From NCBI GenBank assembly GCA_022826705.1, contig JAJDUJ010000009.1, positions 62,001 to 126,000 of the forward strand: a DNA stretch of 64,000 nucleotides, given 5' to 3'. The notes beneath the pieces were generated by a model. It had not been told where the DNA came from. It did not search any database and was given only the letters and a program-made list of their open reading frames with translations. Numbering within the stretch: position 1 is the stretch's first letter; each line of letters opens with the position of its first letter. The stretch is from Acidimicrobiia bacterium. Its GTDB lineage: Bacteria > Actinomycetota > Acidimicrobiia > Acidimicrobiales > Bin134. This document shows, in pieces, positions 24,400 through 32,227 of this stretch. Made by a program: the position numbers and the translations under genes.

Positions 24400-24441
24400 T
24401 TGAAATAAATTGAAATAAAAGAGAAATAAGTGGATTTCCAC
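24400..24441. repeat. AT-rich tandem 10-bp repeats and a short palindrome between pyrE and the next gene
   Basis: TTGAAATAAA occurs twice head to tail (24400-24409 and 24410-24419), followed by a related GAGAAATAAG. This puts GAAATAA boxes at 24402, 24412 and 24423, one helical turn apart. Next comes the near-palindrome GTGGATTTCCAC at 24430-24441. In such GC-rich DNA this AT island is striking. It may be an UP-like element, a regulator-binding cluster or a protein-bending site for the divergent promoters. Confidence 0.6.
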
Positions 24442-24517
24442 AAGCGATCCCCAACCCAACCCCGCTACGGTCGTCCCAAACTTCCCCCATTCAACATGAG
24501 AATGAGGGGAGGAGCCT

Positions 24518-25426
24518 GTGTCTGCTCCGCCTGTTTCCTGCGCCTGGGCTCCGTGGTGGACCCCAGAGCAACTCCGCAGTTTTCTGAGCCACGTGGAGAG
24601 CGTCGTTCAAGCCCGATTCGGCGAGTACGCCGTGGATGAGGTCGAGGGCACCGTGTCCGTCGACAAGATGGAATGCGTCCTAGGCCTGTCCAACCTGGCC
24701 CAAACCTGTCGGGCGGCCGATCCCGAGGATTGGCGGCTGATCGTCTACAACCACGTCGCCCGGCTCGACGATTTCACCCCCGATGTCCTGGCCGAGCGCC
24801 TGGCCGACTACCAGAAGCTCCGACCCGACCTGCGGGTCAGGGTGGTCGGTCCCCATCATCTGAACCAGATCGACCCGGTCTGCGATCCTCTGCCGTTGGG
24901 CCTCTCCGCCTGCCTGTCGGTGGATCTGGATGGTGCCGCCTGTCCGGTAGACCGCAGCTACTTCGAGAAATGGGGCATCGAGCAGGGCGAGGTTATGGCC
25001 GCTGCGCTGGCCAACACCTTGATGGACGAACCGCTGACCGCCATAGAGGGGAGCGATCTACCCGGCAACATACAGGTCTTCACCGGCGATTCCCTGTTCG
25101 TGACCGGCCACCTGCTCGACTTCGCCCGCACGGTTCCCGACATCAGTCCGCAGGGCGCGGTGGTGACCGTGCCCGCGGCCCACACCGTGATGGTCTGCCC
25201 CATCGAGCTAACCGAGCAGTTCGTGGAGGATTCCGCCACCATGCTGGCCGCCAGCTACATCCGCTACCTGGCTGGCCCCAACTCCGTCAGCCCCAACGCC
25301 CTCTGGTGGCGCCCCCACCACCCCCTAGAAGGCTTTGCCCGCCTAGACAGCCAGTCCTTCGAACTCGTAGCCCCCGAACCTCTCCGCTCGAGGTTGTGGG
25401 AGGGCCTCAGAAGCGGGAGCACTTAG
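24518..25426 (+). CDS. Uncharacterised protein, weakly DUF1444-like
   Basis: This 302-residue soluble protein has no signal or membrane segment. The central and C-terminal part (EKWGIEQGEVMAAALANTL, FTGDSLFVTGHLLDF, GAVVTVPAAHTVMVCPIE) recalls the DUF1444/YtpQ pattern of a helix with AlxNL followed by a beta strand ending in VPxxx.L. The resemblance is modest and no function is known for that family. The GTG at 24518 has a strong AGGGGAGGAG ribosome-binding site a few bases upstream, unlike the leaderless starts nearby. It is followed by a P450 gene after 59 bp. Confidence 0.65.
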   Translation: MSAPPVSCAWAPWWTPEQLRSFLSHVESVVQARFGEYAVDEVEGTVSVDKMECVLGLSNLAQTCRAADPEDWRLIVYNHVARLDDFTPDVLAERLADYQKLRPDLRVRVVGPHHLNQIDPVCDPLPLGLSACLSVDLDGAACPVDRSYFEKWGIEQGEVMAAALANTLMDEPLTAIEGSDLPGNIQVFTGDSLFVTGHLLDFARTVPDISPQGAVVTVPAAHTVMVCPIELTEQFVEDSATMLAASYIRYLAGPNSVSPNALWWRPHHPLEGFARLDSQSFELVAPEPLRSRLWEGLRSGST

Positions 25427-25485
25427 AGCCCACCCACCCCGCTCTGCCAATATGTCTCTGCAAGCAAGGCGTGGGGGAGCAGCGC

Positions 25486-26790
25486 ATGACTATTACGGAT
25501 ACCGCCGGAGCACTTTCGCTCGACGAGATCGACATTCACTCCACCGACCTGTACCAAAACCGCGGCTACCCGTGGGCGGCGTGGGATCTGCTGCGAGCCG
25601 AGGCTCCGGTGCACTGGTATGAGCGTCCCGACATCGAGCCGTTCTGGGCCATCACCCGCCACGAGGACATCCACTGGGTGTCGTCCAACGACAAGCTGTT
25701 CATCAACGGCGGCCCCCGCCTCCGCCTGGCCTCCATCGAAGAGGACAAGGGCATGTGGGAGCGCCGGGAACGGCGGCTCACCGAACTGGGCTGGGACCTC
25801 GACGAGCCCATGGACATGGTGTTCTTGGACCGTCCCCGCCACACCCGGTTCCGACTGCTCACCGCCCGCCGCTTCACCCCCCGAGCGATGCGGGAGCACG
25901 AAGAGCACCTCGCCCAGTACGCCGCCCGCTTCACCGGCGAATTCGTAGAGATTCTGGAGCGCGACGGCGAGGCCGACTTGGTGCTGGACTACGCCGTGAA
26001 GCTTCCCCTGGCCACCATCTGCGATCTCATGGGCCTCGACATCGAGGACTGGTCAAAGGTCCACAAGTTCACCGAGATGGCGTTCAACGACGAGGAGAAC
26101 ATGCGGTGGGCCGAGCCGGGCGAGACCTTCGACGACCTGAGGTTCCGGATGGGCAAGGACTTCAGTGCCTATATCGGGACGATCATCGAAGACTGCCAGG
26201 CCGAGCCCCGCGACGACCTCACCGGCGCGGTGGTCCAGGGCGAGGTCGACGGCTGCCCGCTCAACACCCAGCAGCTCACCGGCTACATCACCCTGCTGCT
26301 GGGTGCTGGAAACGAGACCACCCGCAACGCCACCACCTCGGGCGTGACCGCCCTGCTCCAGAACCGCGACCAGATCGACCGCCTCCTGGCTGATGAGTCG
26401 CTGATCGAGCCGGCGGTGGAGGAGATCCTGCGCTGGACCTCTCCGGTCATCCAGTTCGCCCGCACCGCGACGGCCGATGTGGAGCGCCACGGCCAAACGA
26501 TCAGAGAGGGCGACACCGTAGGCGTGTTCTACCCGTCGGCCAATCGGGACGAGGCGGTGTTCGACGACCCCTACCGCTTCGACGTGGGTCGCAACCCCAA
26601 CCACCACATGGCCTTCGGCCACGGCGTCCACTTCTGTTTGGGCGCCAACCTGGCCCGCTGGGAGCTGCGAGCCATGCTTAAAGCCATCCTGCCCGTGCTA
26701 CCCCGCTTGGAGCTGGCCGACGAGCCCGACCGCCACGGCCACCTTCACCTCGGCGCCGTCAAACACCAGCGTGTTCGCTTGGTGGCGTAA
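25486..26790 (+). CDS. Cytochrome P450
   Basis: This is a 434-residue bacterial class I P450. I-helix oxygen-activation motif AGNETT is at 274-279, the ExxR pair is Glu313-Arg316, and the heme-thiolate loop FGHGVHFCLG has Cys384. The N-terminal part, with a long GGPRLRLASIEEDKGMWERRE insertion, is like CYP125/CYP142-type or related actinobacterial P450s, but the family cannot be assigned safely. The frame is open far upstream (from 24673). The protein begins at ATG 25486, with GGGGGAG 7-13 nt upstream. No ferredoxin is adjacent; the ferredoxin at 54223 is distant. Confidence 0.88.
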   Translation: MTITDTAGALSLDEIDIHSTDLYQNRGYPWAAWDLLRAEAPVHWYERPDIEPFWAITRHEDIHWVSSNDKLFINGGPRLRLASIEEDKGMWERRERRLTELGWDLDEPMDMVFLDRPRHTRFRLLTARRFTPRAMREHEEHLAQYAARFTGEFVEILERDGEADLVLDYAVKLPLATICDLMGLDIEDWSKVHKFTEMAFNDEENMRWAEPGETFDDLRFRMGKDFSAYIGTIIEDCQAEPRDDLTGAVVQGEVDGCPLNTQQLTGYITLLLGAGNETTRNATTSGVTALLQNRDQIDRLLADESLIEPAVEEILRWTSPVIQFARTATADVERHGQTIREGDTVGVFYPSANRDEAVFDDPYRFDVGRNPNHHMAFGHGVHFCLGANLARWELRAMLKAILPVLPRLELADEPDRHGHLHLGAVKHQRVRLVA

Positions 26791-26819
26791 CGGCACCTGC
26801 CCAGGTCGAAGCACGGCAG

Positions 26820-26825
26820 TACTGT
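26820..26825 (+). promoter_or_regulatory. TACTGT -10 element, leaderless deacylase start
   Basis: TACTGT ends 7 nt before the ATG at 26833. It sits 30 bp after the P450 stop, so the deacylase gene may be transcribed on its own. Confidence 0.5.
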
Positions 26826-26832
26826 CATGGCC

Positions 26833-28518
26833 ATGAACGGCTTCTTGATCCGCGGGGGAACGGTGGTGGACGGCACGGGCTCGCCGGCCCGGCGGGCTGA
26901 CGTGCGAGTGCGGGGGCGCATCATCGCGGAAGTCGGCCCCAGCCTGGCCTCCGACGGCGAGCAAGTGGTGGACGCATCCGGTGCGCTGGTCACTCCCGGC
27001 ATCATCGAGACCCATACGCATCTTGACGGGGCCATGTGGTGGGATCCCTCGTTTGATCCGCTTCCCAGCTACGGGGTCACTACCACCGTGTTCGGGAATT
27101 GCGGGATGTCGATGGCACCGCTGGACGGCCCCCAGCGCGACGAGGTGGTGGACCTGTTCTGCTTCCTGGAAGACCTGCCCCTGGTCGCCTTCGAAAAGGA
27201 GGTGCCCTGGACGTGGGCTACTTGGCCGGATTACCGGGCCGCGCTCGACTCCCAGCCCACCGCCGCCAACATCGCCGGTTATGTCGGACACATCAGCCTC
27301 CGCACCTACGTCATGGGCGATGCCGCCTGGGAGCGTCCCGCTACACCGGCCGAGCGCACCGCCATGGCCCAAGTCCTCGACGATGCCCTGGCTGCCGGTG
27401 CCCTCGGCTTGTCCACCAACGGCTTCGACCTCGACCGCACCCTGCGACTGGTGCCCAGCCGCCACGCCGATGACACCGAATACACAGCGCTGTTCGACGT
27501 GCTGGCCGCCCACCCCGGTGCCACCTTCCAGGCCATCACCCGGTTCAACGAGCCCGAGCACAACTTCTACGATGTGGAGCGCTTTGCCGCCATGGCCGGG
27601 CCTCGGGGCGTTCGCGGGCAGTGGACCGCCATCCCCGCCATGGCCAATGAGGCCGATTACCGGGCCGACACGCTGGCCTTCGACCGCCGCCTTCGGGAGG
27701 CCGGAGTGGACTTCTGGCCCACGGTGGGCACCAAGCCGCTGGATCTGTACTTCAACTTTGAGAAGGCGCTGACCTTCCAGCGGGTCCCAGCTTGGAACGA
27801 CCTGGTCAACGGACCCCCCGAAAACAAGATGACCCTGCTGGCCGACCCAGCGTGGCGGGATCAGGCCCGCTCCGACTGGGACAATCGGAAGAAGTCCCGC
27901 CGCGCCCGGGTCGATCACCCCCACACATTGATATTCGCCCTGTCCGAAACCGGGGTCGGCCCCCTCGGGATCTCGTTGGCCGACCACGCCGTTAACACCG
28001 GCCAGCATGTTTCCGATGCGCTGGCCTCCTGGCTGCTGGACAACGGCATCGGCTCGTCGCTGCGGGCGCTGCCCGACGTCCACGACGAGCCTGCTTTGGC
28101 CGAGGTGATCCGCTCGCCCCACACTCTCACCAACGTCAACGACAGCGGTGCCCACCTCCAGCTGTTCTGCGGTGCCGGCCAGAGCACCCACCTGCTGACC
28201 CACTACCACCGCGACACCGGCCTGCTGACCCTGGAGGAGGCGGTCCATGTGCTCACCGGCCGCACTGCGGAGTTCTTTGGCCTGTCCGATCGAGGAGTAG
28301 TCGCTGCGGGCAAGGCCGCCGATCTGGCCGTGTTCAGCCTCGACGAGATCTCCCTGGGATCTGAGGTGAAGGTGCGCGACGTGCCCGGCGGGTCGTGGCG
28401 GTTCACCAGGGAGCCGGGCGGCTTTCGGGCCACCATCGCCAACGGCGTCGCCACCTACCGGGAGGGCGAGCCCACCGGCGCACTTCCCGGCACTCTGGTT
28501 GGCCCGTCCCTGGGCTGA
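26833..28518 (+). CDS. N-acyl-D-amino-acid deacylase-like amidohydrolase (second copy)
   Basis: This 561-residue paralogue of the gene at 22097 shares the same layout: FLIRGGTVVDGTGSPARRADV, metal motif TPGIIETHTHLDGAMWWDP, VFGNCGMSMAPL, GALGLSTNGFD and NDSGAHLQLFCGAGQ. The C-terminal strand is AAGKAADLAVFSLDE. In the metal-binding region the last Asp is in NDSGAH. Expected to be a metal-dependent amidohydrolase; the natural substrate is unknown. An ATG at 26827 is two codons upstream, but 26833 lies 7 nt after TACTGT and is preferred. Confidence 0.82.
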   Translation: MNGFLIRGGTVVDGTGSPARRADVRVRGRIIAEVGPSLASDGEQVVDASGALVTPGIIETHTHLDGAMWWDPSFDPLPSYGVTTTVFGNCGMSMAPLDGPQRDEVVDLFCFLEDLPLVAFEKEVPWTWATWPDYRAALDSQPTAANIAGYVGHISLRTYVMGDAAWERPATPAERTAMAQVLDDALAAGALGLSTNGFDLDRTLRLVPSRHADDTEYTALFDVLAAHPGATFQAITRFNEPEHNFYDVERFAAMAGPRGVRGQWTAIPAMANEADYRADTLAFDRRLREAGVDFWPTVGTKPLDLYFNFEKALTFQRVPAWNDLVNGPPENKMTLLADPAWRDQARSDWDNRKKSRRARVDHPHTLIFALSETGVGPLGISLADHAVNTGQHVSDALASWLLDNGIGSSLRALPDVHDEPALAEVIRSPHTLTNVNDSGAHLQLFCGAGQSTHLLTHYHRDTGLLTLEEAVHVLTGRTAEFFGLSDRGVVAAGKAADLAVFSLDEISLGSEVKVRDVPGGSWRFTREPGGFRATIANGVATYREGEPTGALPGTLVGPSLG

Positions 28519-28581
28519 GCGCACGTCTTTACCGCCACCTACGATTCGCCCGACCGCACAACAGAGAGCGAGGCAACACAA

Positions 28582-29352
28582 ATGGGACGTCTAGAGGGCA
28601 GAGTGGCGTGGGTCACCGGAGCGGCTTCGGGCATCGGCTTGGCCAGCGCAGAACGGTTCGCCGAAGAGGGTGCCGTGGTAATCGGCTCCGACATTGCCGA
28701 AGGCGACGGCTGGAAGGCAGTGGCTGAAACGGCCCCGGCATCGAGCTTTCATCTCGTGGACGTGCGCGATGCCGACGCCCAAGAAGAGCTGGTGAGCCAG
28801 ATCATCCAAGACCACGGGCGGCTCGACGTGCTGGTCACCGCGGCCGGGGTCGCCGGCGGCGGCCAGGTTCATGAGCTCGACGTCGAGGAGTGGGACCGGG
28901 TGCAGGACATCAACCTCAAGGGCACCATGCTGTCGTGCCGGGCCGCCCTCAAACCCATGGTGGAGGCCCGCTCGGGGAGCATCATCACCATCGCCAGCGT
29001 GGAGGGGCTCGAAGGCTGCGAGGGGGGCAGCACCTACAACGCCTCCAAGGGCGGGGTGATCCTGCTCACCAAGAACATCGCCAACGACTACGGCCCGGCC
29101 AACATCAGGGCCAACGCCATCTGCCCCGGCTTCATCGACACCCCCATGTTCCAGTCGGTCATCCCCCACCTGGGGCCCATCGCCGACAGCATCCGCGACC
29201 AGCACAAGCTCAAGCGCTGGGGGCTCCCCTCGGAGATCGCCGGAGCGGCCTTCTTCTTGGCCTCCGATGACTCCTCGTTCGTCACCGGCGTCGCCTTGCC
29301 GGTCGACGGCGGCTACACCGCTGGCCATGCCCACGGCATGACCACCATCTAG
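28582..29352 (+). CDS. SDR-family oxidoreductase
   Basis: This 256-residue classical SDR has [13 protein letters not shown] for NAD(P), VTAAGVAGG in place of NNAG, catalytic Ser in [11 protein letters not shown] and YNASK, and [19 protein letters not shown] at the end. The order fits 3-oxoacyl-ACP-reductase or hydroxysteroid-dehydrogenase-like members, acting on an unknown alcohol or ketone. The ATG is preceded by GAGCGAGG, a plausible ribosome-binding site. An 11-bp sequence at its 3' end (29342-29352) is repeated at 29358-29368. It is convergent with the DUF35 gene. Confidence 0.88.
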   Translation: MGRLEGRVAWVTGAASGIGLASAERFAEEGAVVIGSDIAEGDGWKAVAETAPASSFHLVDVRDADAQEELVSQIIQDHGRLDVLVTAAGVAGGGQVHELDVEEWDRVQDINLKGTMLSCRAALKPMVEARSGSIITIASVEGLEGCEGGSTYNASKGGVILLTKNIANDYGPANIRANAICPGFIDTPMFQSVIPHLGPIADSIRDQHKLKRWGLPSEIAGAAFFLASDDSSFVTGVALPVDGGYTAGHAHGMTTI

Positions 29353-29377
29353 CTAGCCCACCATCTAGAGCAGGCCC

Positions 29378-29794
29378 TCAAACGGGGCGAAACTTGATGA
29401 GGGTGATCTCGTCGGTGGCGTCCTCGAACACGGCCTCAACAGGCAGGCCGCAGGCGATGTCGTCGTTGTCGATGCCGATGAGGTTGGAATACACCATCGG
29501 CCCCTCCTCCAACTCCACCAGCACCACGTTGTAGGGCAGCTCCGGCTCGAACGACGGGATATAGGGCTGCCTCATGATGGTGAAGCCCCACACCGTGCCC
29601 CGACCTGAAGCCTGGGTCCATCCCCGGTCGAACGACAGGCACGCGGGACAAGAGGCATAAGGGGGAAACCACACGTGCCCGCACGCGTGGCACTTCGGCA
29701 GCACGAAGCGGTACTCGCGGGCCGCAGCCCAGAACTCCCGATCCTCGTGGGTCACCGTCGGCAGCGGTTTGGCGTACGCCGCGTCGGAGCTCAC
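29378..29794 (-). CDS. DUF35 / OB-fold zinc-ribbon acyl-CoA-associated protein
   Basis: This is 138 residues. A zinc ribbon (CHACGHVWFPPYASCPAC, four Cys) is followed by an OB-fold (GRGTVWGFTIMRQPY, YNVVLVELEEGPMVYSNLIG, VEAVFED). Such proteins pair with thiolase-like or aldolase partners (for example ChsH2-Ltp2 in steroid side-chain removal). The GTG at 29794 shares GTGA with the thiolase stop, giving the usual family length. An upstream start would add 17 residues overlapping the thiolase. Expected to bind acyl-CoA and form a complex with the thiolase next door. Confidence 0.85.
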   Translation of the reverse strand: MSSDAAYAKPLPTVTHEDREFWAAAREYRFVLPKCHACGHVWFPPYASCPACLSFDRGWTQASGRGTVWGFTIMRQPYIPSFEPELPYNVVLVELEEGPMVYSNLIGIDNDDIACGLPVEAVFEDATDEITLIKFRPV

Positions 29795-30939
29795 AGCAGC
29801 CCGTCCCGGCACAGCAGCGACGCCCCTGGCAGCGCCGACAGGCACCAGTACAGCGACCAGTCACAGTCGGGAATCTGGCGCTCTCCGGCCTGGCCCCGCA
29901 GTTGGCGCACCGCCTCAGCGTGCTGGTTCCACCCCTGGAGGTACGACTCGCTCAACATCCCACCGCTGGTGTTCACCGGCAGCTCTCCGCCCAAAGCGAT
30001 ACGGCCGTTCTGAACCCACTCCAAACCCTGGCCCTTGGGGGCGAACCCGAATCCCTCCAGGCCCCACAGCACCGACACGCTGAAGTTGTCGTACACCTGG
30101 AGGCAGTCGATGTCAGCGGTGTTCACCCCCAGCGGGTCGAACAGATCGGCCTTCATCGACCGGCAGGCCTCGTCCCAGAACCCCAAGTCCACGTACCACT
30201 CCCGGAAGTTGGCCCGCCCCGCGGTGCCGGCGATCAGCACGGGGGGATGAGCCAGGTCCCGGGCCCGCTCCGCGGTGGTCACCACATAGGCCACCGCTCC
30301 GTCGTTCACCAGGCAGTAGTCGAACAGCCGCAGCGGCTCGGCGATATACCGGGAGGCCAGATAGTCGTCGATGGTCATTTCCTGCTGCATGATGGCCCCC
30401 GGAGTCATCCGGGCATGCGAGCGGATGGCCACCGGGATGGCCCCGAGCTGCTCCTCGGTGCCCCCGTACTCGGCCTGATAGCGGGTAAACCCCATCGAAT
30501 ACTGCGCCCCCGGCGAGGCCATCCCGTAGATCGTGTCGTACAACAGCCCCTGGCCCTGGGCCCCGAACTTGACGCCCTGGCTGCGGAACACCACCGAGTT
30601 GAACAGCACCACATAGTCGGCCAGCCCGTGGTGCACCGCGGTGGCCGCGTGCATCAGCGCCATGGCGCACATCCGTCCGGCCCCGGGGTAGTCCACCACG
30701 AAGCGCACATCGGTGAGCCCGGTGCGATAGGCCACCGGCTCATAGTGCGGCAGCCCCCCGGTAATCAGCCCGTCAATCTGCGACTTCTCCAGCCCGGCAT
30801 CGGCAATGGCCGCCGCAATGGCCTCAGTGGCCAACGCCTCCCCCGTCCGCTCCGGGTCCGGCGTGCGATATAGCCGGGCAAAATCGCTGCCCCCAATGCC
30901 GACGATGGCCGTCTTGCCGGCAAACTCCCGATCGCTCAT
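29791..30939 (-). CDS. Thiolase-family protein (SCP-x / Ltp-like)
   Basis: This 382-residue protein belongs to the non-decarboxylating thiolase superfamily of the lipid-transfer/SCP-x type. It has AIVGIGGSDFARLY, GAGRMCAMALMHAATAVHHGLADYVVLF (Cys in the active-site region), DCLQVYDNFSVSVLWGLEGFGF and the C-terminal NTSGGMLSESYLQGWNQHAEAVRQLRG. In this subgroup the catalytic Cys/His set is often changed and members act as retro-aldolases (Ltp2) or thiolases; which applies here is unclear. It is paired with the DUF35 gene by a GTGA overlap. TAGGGT lies 9 nt before the ATG at 30939. Confidence 0.85.
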   Translation of the reverse strand: MSDREFAGKTAIVGIGGSDFARLYRTPDPERTGEALATEAIAAAIADAGLEKSQIDGLITGGLPHYEPVAYRTGLTDVRFVVDYPGAGRMCAMALMHAATAVHHGLADYVVLFNSVVFRSQGVKFGAQGQGLLYDTIYGMASPGAQYSMGFTRYQAEYGGTEEQLGAIPVAIRSHARMTPGAIMQQEMTIDDYLASRYIAEPLRLFDYCLVNDGAVAYVVTTAERARDLAHPPVLIAGTAGRANFREWYVDLGFWDEACRSMKADLFDPLGVNTADIDCLQVYDNFSVSVLWGLEGFGFAPKGQGLEWVQNGRIALGGELPVNTSGGMLSESYLQGWNQHAEAVRQLRGQAGERQIPDCDWSLYWCLSALPGASLLCRDGLL

Positions 30940-31019
30940 CGCCCAGCGACCCTAGTTGTCGTCTGTGTTCGACCCTATGCCCAGCCCCTATCGTCGAAGC
31001 CGATGCAAGGGCGGTGGTG

Positions 31020-31583
31020 ATGAAGATCAATCCCGACAAATCTTGGCGGCTGGTGGCCGAGCGGCTGGAGGCGGAGACCGACCCCCGGCGGCGCCACGTC
31101 CTTCAACTGGTGCTCCACCACATGCAGCGCGAGCTCCGGCTCGACATCGAGGGGGTGATCGACACGCTCAGCGACAAGCCCCAATACAAGATCTGGCCTA
31201 ACGTCGACGATCCCGTCGCCAGCCCCGGCGGCTCGAAGGACGCCATCCGCGACCTCTACGACCGCGCCCTGGTGCAGACCGGCGCCCACCGCTGGGAGCT
31301 CGATCTGGATCGGGTGATCGTCGACGACCACGCCGTGTTCACCGAGGGGGTCATGCGCATGGCCTATCCCGGCCGCACGCTGGAAGCCCTGGGCATCGAG
31401 GTTCCCGACGTTGACTCCTACTACCTGTCCGAAGTCCGCATGGGGATCGTGTGGCCGATCGACCCCGACGACCCCGAGGCCCGGCTGTCGGGTGAAGAGG
31501 TCTATGCCGAGGGCGACCGCTTCGAGGGGATCGCCGACCGTCCCATCAGTCTCGATGAGATTGCTCCCTTGGAGATGAACTGA
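31020..31583 (+). CDS. NTF2/SnoaL-fold protein, tandem copy 1
   Basis: This 187-residue protein is probably of the cone-shaped NTF2-like (SnoaL) fold: an N-terminal helix pair (SWRLVAERLEAETDPRRRHVLQLVLHHMQ) precedes DIEGVIDTLSDKPQYKIW, AIRDLYDRALVQTGAHRW and DLDRVIVDDHAVFTEGVMRM. It is about 70% identical by eye to the next gene. The ATG at 31020 has an AAGGGCGG site upstream; an in-frame GTG at 31014 adds two residues. NTF2-fold enzymes act as isomerases, dehydratases or cyclases, but no catalytic residues can be assigned. It lies between the thiolase and the betaine-binding protein gene. Confidence 0.72.
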   Translation: MKINPDKSWRLVAERLEAETDPRRRHVLQLVLHHMQRELRLDIEGVIDTLSDKPQYKIWPNVDDPVASPGGSKDAIRDLYDRALVQTGAHRWELDLDRVIVDDHAVFTEGVMRMAYPGRTLEALGIEVPDVDSYYLSEVRMGIVWPIDPDDPEARLSGEEVYAEGDRFEGIADRPISLDEIAPLEMN

Positions 31584-31630
31584 GTGTGACCTCTATTGTC
31601 GGGGAAGGCAACAAACGGGAGGGGAACCCG

Positions 31631-32200
31631 ATGAAGATGAATCCCAACAAGACGTGGCAGCTGGTGGCCGAGAAGCTGGAGGCTGAGACCAACCCCCGGC
31701 GGCGCCATGTGCTGGAGCTGGTGCTGGCCCACATGAAGTGCGAGGCCCAGGCCGACATCGAAGGGGTGGTGGCCACCCTCAGCGAGAAGCCCCAGTACAT
31801 CATCTGGTCGAACCCCGACGATCCCATCGCCAGCCCCGGCGGTGACCGCGACGCCATCCGGGGCTTCTACGACCGCAGCATCGTGCAGACCGGCGCCCAC
31901 CGACTCGAATTCGACTGCGACCGAGTCATCGCCGACGACGATGCGGTGTTCACCGAGGGCGTGATGAGCATGGCCTATCCCGGCCGCACCTTGGAGGCCA
32001 TGGGCATCGAGGTTCCCGACGTCGACTCCTACTACCTCGCCCAAGCCCGCATGGGCATCGTGTGGCCGGTTGATCTCGACGATCCCGAGGCCCGCCTGCG
32101 GGGCGAAGAGGTCTACTCCGCCAACGACGCCTTCGAAGGCGTCGCCGACCGCCCCATCAGCCTCGAAGAAATCGCCCCCCTAGAGCTCGCCACCGTCTAA
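31631..32200 (+). CDS. NTF2/SnoaL-fold protein, tandem copy 2
   Basis: This 189-residue protein is collinear with the preceding gene from the first residue to the last (MKMNPNKTW versus MKINPDKSW; shared AYPGRTLEA.GIEVPDVDSYYL and ADRPISL.EIAPLE). It arose by tandem duplication. An upstream in-frame GTG at 31586 exists, but ATG 31631 matches the homologous start and has a GGGAGGGG site 6-13 nt before it. The copies differ mainly in the N-terminal helices and in surface positions around DCDRVIADDDAV. Possibly they form a heterodimer or act on related substrates. Confidence 0.72.
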   Translation: MKMNPNKTWQLVAEKLEAETNPRRRHVLELVLAHMKCEAQADIEGVVATLSEKPQYIIWSNPDDPIASPGGDRDAIRGFYDRSIVQTGAHRLEFDCDRVIADDDAVFTEGVMSMAYPGRTLEAMGIEVPDVDSYYLAQARMGIVWPVDLDDPEARLRGEEVYSANDAFEGVADRPISLEEIAPLELATV

Positions 32201-32227
32201 CCGCTGCCCAAGGCCCGTCCAAGCGGG

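Noticed and set aside
24673-25485. Upstream part of a long open frame reaching the P450
   Set aside because: Rich in Arg/Pro with no P450 pattern and overlapping a better gene; the P450 begins at ATG 25486 with a ribosome-binding site.
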